Positions 5,923 through 9,597 of a DNA stretch of 9,597 nt are shown in pieces. Position 1 is the first letter of the stretch. Each line of letters begins with the position of its first letter. The DNA comes from an uncultured Terriglobus sp. (GTDB taxonomy: Bacteria; Acidobacteriota; Terriglobia; Terriglobales; Acidobacteriaceae). Both the position numbers and the translations under genes were made by a program. The stretch covers positions 26,408 through 36,004 of the forward strand of contig CALMRM010000023.1 in NCBI GenBank assembly GCA_937871605.1, read 5' to 3'. Under the pieces are notes generated by a model. The model was not told where the DNA came from and searched no databases. It saw only the letters and a list, made by a program, of their open reading frames with translations.

Positions 5923-7485
5923 CTATTGGACCGCAAGATCGCGATCCTGTAACTGCGACTGATCGAAGGGGGATTGGTCGAATTTCCAAGCACTCTGCAG
6001 GCCCAGGTCGTCGAGCATGAGTTTGGCGGAAATACGAGCGGACTCAAAGATCACCGGCAGGCCAGACCCTGGGTGGGTGCCACCACCGACCAGGTACACA
6101 CCTTCGGTCTCCTCAAAGCGGTTGTGCGGACGCAGGTGCAGCATCTGCTGCAGGCTGTGCGCCATGCTGAAGGTGCTGCCCTTGTGCAGCGCAAACTCCG
6201 CGGCCCAGTTGGCCGGTGTCAGAATGCGCTCCGTGACGATACGGTCCCGCACGTCGCCCATGCCGATGTTTGCCAACTGGTCCAGCACCTTTTCGCGGAA
6301 TGGCTGTGCGTCCCTGTGCCAGTTCACGCCCTCGCAGCTGTGCGTGACCGGGGCCAGGATGTACAAGGAACTCATGCCATCCGGTGCAAGCGTGGAGTCC
6401 GTTACGCTTGCATTCTGCACGTAGATCGAGGGGTCCGACGATAGGCTGTGACCCTTCTCAATGTCGTACAGGTTGCCCTTGTAATCTTTGGCCAGGTAAA
6501 TGGTGTGGTGCGACACGGTGTCATACCGGCCTTCGATGCCCAGGTACAACATGAACGTCGAGCAGGAATGATCCTTCTTCGCGATACCGTCATCGGTCCA
6601 GCGCGTGCGCAACTTGCGTGGAATCAACGTGCGCGCCGCCTCCGCGAACTCCGCATTCATGACCACTGAGTCGGCCTGCAGCGCGCGGCGACGGGTCTTC
6701 ACGCCAGTGGCTTTACGGCCCTCGAACGTGATCTCCTCGACCGCCTCGTCCAGGAGGATGGTGACGCCCATCTCTTCACAAATGCGGGCCATGGCGCGCG
6801 TGATGGCACCGCAGCCGCCAATGGGGTGAAACACGCCGTACTCGTACTCCAGAAACGACAGGATCGAGAACAATCCCGGACAGCGGAAGGGGCTCATGCC
6901 CAGATACTTCGATTGGAAAGAGAAGCCCAGCCGGATACGCTCGTCGCTGAAGTACTGCTTCAACTCGGCATCCAGCGAACGCCACGGTGCCAAAATGGGC
7001 AGCAGCTTCAGCATCTCTGGCTTCAGCAGGTCGCGCCAGCTCTCAAACGGCGACTCCAGAAACGGCAGGAACTGCTGCAGCTTATGCCGGTTGTCCCGCA
7101 TAAAGCGCTGGAAATTCTTCGCATCCTGCGGGCAGAGTTTGGCAACAGCCGCCTCCATGCGGGCGTGGTCGCCGGTGGCCAGCAGTTCTCCGCCTTGGCC
7201 AAACACCAGCCGGTACTGCGGATCCAGTCGCACCATGGGCACTTCCCGCTCCAGCGAGTAGCCCGCGGCGTTGAAGATCTCACTCAACACCCGGGGATAC
7301 AGGAAGAACGTGGGACCGTAGTCGAAGCGAAAGCCATCCTGCTCGAACGTGCTGGTGCGGCCGCCTGCATGGTCGCGCTTCTCTACCACTGTCACATCCA
7401 CGCCGGACGCCGCCAGCAGCATGGCGCTTGCCAAGCCGCCCGGGCCGGACCCAATGATTACCACCCGCTTTGCTGACGTACCCAT
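5923..7485 (-). CDS. crtI: CrtI-type carotenoid desaturase (phytoene or diapophytoene desaturase)
   Basis: A 520-residue FAD-dependent desaturase that introduces double bonds into a colourless C40 or C30 carotenoid precursor, acting at the membrane. It carries the Rossmann motif RVVIIGSGPGGLASAM (GxGxxG at 12-17), the acidic residue in VTVVEKRDHAGGR, FRFDYGPTFF, and the carotenoid-desaturase C-terminal signature GVYLVGGGTHPGSGLPVIFESA beginning at about residue 462. The start is placed at 7485, not 7491: AAAAGG touches the first ATG with no spacer but lies 6 nt before the second, the normal distance. The C-terminal tail (SAWKFDQSPFDQSQLQDRDLAVQ) holds a short FDQS duplication. It heads the leftward carotenoid cluster. 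Whether the substrate is phytoene or a squalene-derived C30 compound (CrtN) cannot be told from this window because no crtB, crtM or hpnCDE gene is present; the symbol is therefore provisional. Confidence 0.92.
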   Translation of the reverse strand: MGTSAKRVVIIGSGPGGLASAMLLAASGVDVTVVEKRDHAGGRTSTFEQDGFRFDYGPTFFLYPRVLSEIFNAAGYSLEREVPMVRLDPQYRLVFGQGGELLATGDHARMEAAVAKLCPQDAKNFQRFMRDNRHKLQQFLPFLESPFESWRDLLKPEMLKLLPILAPWRSLDAELKQYFSDERIRLGFSFQSKYLGMSPFRCPGLFSILSFLEYEYGVFHPIGGCGAITRAMARICEEMGVTILLDEAVEEITFEGRKATGVKTRRRALQADSVVMNAEFAEAARTLIPRKLRTRWTDDGIAKKDHSCSTFMLYLGIEGRYDTVSHHTIYLAKDYKGNLYDIEKGHSLSSDPSIYVQNASVTDSTLAPDGMSSLYILAPVTHSCEGVNWHRDAQPFREKVLDQLANIGMGDVRDRIVTERILTPANWAAEFALHKGSTFSMAHSLQQMLHLRPHNRFEETEGVYLVGGGTHPGSGLPVIFESARISAKLMLDDLGLQSAWKFDQSPFDQSQLQDRDLAVQ

Positions 7486-7491
7486 CAACAT

Positions 7492-7497
7492 CCTTTT
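7492..7497 (-). promoter_or_regulatory. Shine-Dalgarno deciding the desaturase start
   Basis: AAAAGG on the minus strand abuts the ATG at 7491 but sits 6 nt before the in-frame ATG at 7485. The normal spacing favours the downstream start. Confidence 0.6.
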
Positions 7498-7670
7498 GAT
7501 GAAGTTACCAATGCCTGCGCCACCCTGTCAGGAGCGCGCTCCGCAAATCCTCGAAAGGCTGCTTATTGGCGTTCTATCACTTGCCCCGTTCCCCTGTACC
7601 AGCCAAGTTGCACCGCGTCCACCGCCACACAAAACGTCCTCTCCCTCGTTGCCCATACGCAACCGGACCG

Positions 7671-8279
7671 TTACCCCTGCGCAGCAGTACCCTCCAGCCC
7701 TAGTCGTGGCGCTGCCTCTTGCAACGAGCGGACGCAATTTGTGATGTGCTCTTCCAGTGGGAGGTCAAGCAGCGCGGCTCCTTCCACCATGTCCTCCCGG
7801 CTCACGGCGCGGGCAAATGCCTTGTCCTTCATCTTTTTGCGCACACCGGCTGCGTCCACATCCAAGATGGAGCGCGACGGCTTGACCAGCGCACAGGCTG
7901 TCAGAAAGCCCGAAAGCTCATCGCAGGCAAACAGTGCGCGATCCAGATGGCTTTCGCGCGGCGTCCCGGTGTAGCCGGCATGCGCCAGAATGGCGTGGCG
8001 CACCGCCTCCGGCCAGCCCTGCTCCGTGAGCACCCGGTTGCCCACGTACGGGTGCTCCTCCAGCGAAGGGTGCCGGTCGTAGTCGAAGTCGTGCAGGAGC
8101 CCGGCCACGCTGTAAGGCAGCACGAATGCTTCGCGCTCGTCCCCGGCTAAGCCGAGCCGGTCGGCCTCGCGCTCGCCATAGCCGCGGGTGCACGCCTCGA
8201 CCGCAAGCGCGTGCTTGCGCAGGCTTTCCGAGGCCGTCCACTCCTCCATTAGCTGCAGGGCGCGGTCACGCGTGTACAT
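7671..8279 (-). CDS. HD-domain phosphohydrolase-like protein
   Basis: A 202-residue protein of the HD superfamily of metal-dependent phosphohydrolases. The family's metal-ligand order H...HD...D is present: His23 in LRKHALAVEA, His63-Asp64 in AGLLHDFDYDRHP, and Asp120 in FACDELSGF, with further histidines in HAILAHAGYTG (95-101). This matches small stand-alone HDIG-like proteins of soil bacteria. Substrates of such proteins are usually nucleotides or other phosphate esters, but nothing here identifies this one's. There is no signal peptide or membrane segment, so it should be cytosolic. The ATG at 8279 is preceded only by a weak AGG, so the start is moderately certain. It lies upstream of the carotenoid genes on the same strand but 185 nt away, so co-transcription is possible, not shown. 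It diverges from the sigma-factor gene. Confidence 0.88.
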   Translation of the reverse strand: MYTRDRALQLMEEWTASESLRKHALAVEACTRGYGEREADRLGLAGDEREAFVLPYSVAGLLHDFDYDRHPSLEEHPYVGNRVLTEQGWPEAVRHAILAHAGYTGTPRESHLDRALFACDELSGFLTACALVKPSRSILDVDAAGVRKKMKDKAFARAVSREDMVEGAALLDLPLEEHITNCVRSLQEAAPRLGLEGTAAQG

Positions 8280-8422
8280 GCCTAGGATGATACTGCCGTG
8301 CTGTACACCGGCGGCAACCGAGCCCGTCCCATCCTCTAACCTGCTCGTTACCCCTTACACTACTGCCGGGCAGGCATCGCACCGGTCCCAAGTCCCATTT
8401 CCCTCCCGTTCAGGAGTTGCAC
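8280..8422. other. Divergent promoter region between HD hydrolase and ECF sigma genes
   Basis: This 143-nt region must contain promoters in both directions. On the plus strand GGCAACC (8313-8319) followed about 15 nt later by TCTAA (8335-8339) loosely resembles ECF-type promoters (GGAAC plus a CGTC/TCTAA-like -10), which would fit autoregulation. A housekeeping-type TACACT at 8356-8361 has no good -35. Both are weak by-eye matches. I see no RNA gene or repeat. Confidence 0.25.
8411..8416 (+). promoter_or_regulatory. Shine-Dalgarno deciding the sigma-factor start
   Basis: CAGGAG lies 6 nt before the ATG at 8423. A TTG at 8417 directly abuts it and can be ruled out as start. Confidence 0.75.
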
Positions 8423-9010
8423 ATGGCATATACTCTGCACGCCGACGTGCTGAAGTTCACCACCAAAGAGCAGACCGCCACCACAGAGCTGGACGACATC
8501 GATGCTCTGGCGCGGAACTACCGTCCCCGCCTGCTGCGGTTCGTCATGGCCTCGGTGCGGGATGAGGAGTTGGCAGACACCATCGTGCAGGACACGCTGC
8601 TCAAGGCCTATCGCAACCGCGCTGGGTTTCGGGGTGAATGCACCGTCAACACCTGGATGACGGGCATTGCGGTCAACCTGATCCGGGACCATGCCCGGAC
8701 GCAGAAGTTCAAGTTTTGGCGCAAGGCGCATGCCTCTGCCGTCGACGCCACGGACATGGCAAATCACCTGCGCAGCAGCGGCTCCTCGCCGGAGGGTGCC
8801 TTGCTGGCGCGCGAGCAGGCCGTGCAGGTGCGGGAAGCCATGGAGTTGCTCTCGCCCAACCAGCGCACCGCGTTTCTGCTGCGCTTTATCGAAGAGATGG
8901 ACCTGCCGGACATTGCCGATGCCATGGGTATGCCAGTAAATACTGTGAAAACGCACCTGCACCGGGCGGTAAAATCCGTTCGTGCCCGCATAGGGGGCGC
9001 AAGGGTATGA
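8423..9010 (+). CDS. ECF-family RNA polymerase sigma factor
   Basis: A 195-residue sigma-70-family factor of the extracytoplasmic-function type, with regions 2 and 4 only. Region 2 spans about 33-95: YRPRLLRFVMASVRDEELADT, VQDTLLKAYRN (core-RNAP and -10 recognition), FRGECTVNTWMTGIAVNLIRDHAR. A linker of about 40 residues follows. Region 4 spans about 137-190: AMELLSPNQRTAFLLRFIEEMDLPDIADAMGMPVNTVKTHLHRAVKSVRARI, including the helix-turn-helix that reads the -35 element. There is an N-terminal extension of about 30 residues before region 2. The start at 8423 is set by the ribosome binding site. It is the first gene of a tight operon with a membrane protein and a signal-peptide protein, the usual layout for a sigma factor controlled from the envelope. 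The specific ECF group and target genes are not determinable from sequence alone here. Confidence 0.93.
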   Translation: MAYTLHADVLKFTTKEQTATTELDDIDALARNYRPRLLRFVMASVRDEELADTIVQDTLLKAYRNRAGFRGECTVNTWMTGIAVNLIRDHARTQKFKFWRKAHASAVDATDMANHLRSSGSSPEGALLAREQAVQVREAMELLSPNQRTAFLLRFIEEMDLPDIADAMGMPVNTVKTHLHRAVKSVRARIGGARV

Positions 9011-9011
9011 C

Positions 9012-9017
9012 AAAGGA
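9012..9017 (+). promoter_or_regulatory. Shine-Dalgarno favouring the 9025 start
   Basis: AAAGGA ends 7 nt before the ATG at 9025. It lies inside the short leader that would be coding if the upstream ATG at 9007, which overlaps the sigma stop codon, were used. Confidence 0.55.
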
Positions 9018-9024
9018 AAGGCCA

Positions 9025-9507
9025 ATGACGGATGAAGCGTTCGCCGAACTGCTGCTGAAGCCCCATGCGGATACCCATGGCATGGAGACGGCGGGCGACC
9101 AACAAGAACTGCGGGACCTGCAGGCTGCTCTGGGCAGCTATCGACGCGAGACACTGCACTGGGCAGAGCGGCGGTCTGCGGGCCAGCCCTCGCTGGCAGA
9201 TAAAGCCCGCGCACAGCAGCGCTGGAACGCCCTGCCCCAGTGGGCTCTGGCGACGGTAGCATTGGTAACCATTGTGGGCGGCGTAGTGCACCTGGCATCA
9301 GATCGGGCCGTAGAGCCCACCAGCATAGCCGCTACGCTGCCGGCAGCGGAGCAGCCCGCAGCAACCGACGACGTTGCCGCCGACAATCACCTGCTCTCCT
9401 CCATCGATGCGGAACTCAGTTATCACGGTGGCTCTCCTGTGGACGGGCTACGGTTGCGGGATGCCGGGTCGGCGGAGCGTACGGAAGTAGCCGGAGCGAC
9501 CGATTGA
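9025..9507 (+). CDS. Single-pass membrane protein, probable regulator of the ECF sigma factor
   Basis: A 160-residue protein immediately after the sigma gene. The polar N-terminal part (1-72) is presumably cytoplasmic, then one transmembrane helix (about 73-91, WALATVALVTIVGGVVHLA), then an acidic Ala/Thr/Pro-rich periplasmic tail of about 70 residues. This is the topology of anti-sigma factors, but the zinc-type anti-sigma motif (HxxxCxxC) is absent; indeed there is no cysteine. It may therefore be an unusual anti-sigma factor or a different accessory protein. AAAGGA 7 nt upstream supports ATG 9025. An ATG at 9007 overlapping the sigma stop (ATGA) is the alternative and would add MTKERP. Its own stop overlaps the start of the next gene. 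Membrane topology is clear from sequence; the regulatory role is inferred from position. Confidence 0.8.
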   Translation: MTDEAFAELLLKPHADTHGMETAGDQQELRDLQAALGSYRRETLHWAERRSAGQPSLADKARAQQRWNALPQWALATVALVTIVGGVVHLASDRAVEPTSIAATLPAAEQPAATDDVAADNHLLSSIDAELSYHGGSPVDGLRLRDAGSAERTEVAGATD

Positions 9508-9597
9508 CGTACCGCTGTCCCAAACGGGCGGTTGCACTGCTTGTGCTCTCTGCGGTGGGCCTCGTGCTCCTTGCAACGGGCACGGCCGCGTATGGCC
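9504..9597 (+). CDS. Start of an exported protein gene, cut by the window edge
   Basis: Reading from TTG at 9504, the peptide is MTYRCPKRAVALLVLSAVGL then VLLATGTAAYG: a basic n-region, a long hydrophobic core, and Ala-rich residues typical of a signal peptidase site, though it could also be an N-terminal anchor. GGAG at 9493-9496 is 7 nt upstream, and the TTG overlaps the preceding stop codon (TTGA, 9504-9507), implying translational coupling. Only 31 codons are visible and the frame is still open at the right edge. The mature protein is unknown. In comparable operons the third gene often encodes a periplasmic partner, but nothing visible proves it. Confidence 0.68.
   Translation, partial: MTYRCPKRAVALLVLSAVGLVLLATGTAAYG

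Noticed and set aside
6826..7476. 216-codon open frame on the plus strand
   Set aside because: Antisense to the carotenoid desaturase; Gln/Arg/His-rich shadow with no motif.
8360..9298. 312-codon open frame on the minus strand
   Set aside because: It lies opposite the sigma-factor and membrane-regulator genes, which have clear motifs and ribosome binding sites; the product shows no recognisable domain and is a high-GC shadow.

Overview
The window is high-GC bacterial DNA, and its gene content and protein style fit an acidobacterium of the Terriglobus/Granulicella type. That placement is inferred from family resemblance and from the REP-like palindromic repeat, not from a marker gene. Coding density is high. 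I see no rRNA, tRNA, CRISPR array, transposase or phage gene.

Left part (1-2847): DNA double-strand-break repair. A stand-alone LigD-type NHEJ polymerase runs rightward and is open at the left edge. A tiny lipoprotein gene overlaps its stop codon. After a gap holding a 35-nt-arm inverted repeat, an ATP-dependent DNA ligase of the LigC type runs leftward and converges on the polymerase. Polymerase and ligase, fused in classical LigD, are therefore separate neighbouring genes here. No Ku gene lies inside the window.

Middle (2848-3366): a noticeably AT-richer patch with one small gene on the plus strand. It encodes a membrane-anchored coiled-coil protein of unknown function.

Centre-right (3367-7485): a leftward gene cluster. 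Read in transcription order it holds a CrtI-type FAD carotenoid desaturase, a second and diverged CrtI/CrtN-like FAD oxidoreductase (25 nt apart), a probable small cysteine-rich exported protein, and an exported beta-barrel-like protein. The two oxidoreductases probably act in succession on a carotenoid or C30 squalene-derived backbone. No crtB or squalene-synthase gene is in view. A leftward HD-domain hydrolase gene (7671-8279) lies upstream across a 185-nt gap.

Right end (8423-9597): a rightward operon of an ECF sigma factor, a single-pass membrane protein that is probably its regulator, and the start of a third gene with a signal peptide. Spacing is very tight (14 nt, then a TTGA start/stop overlap), which suggests co-expression and a membrane signal-response module.
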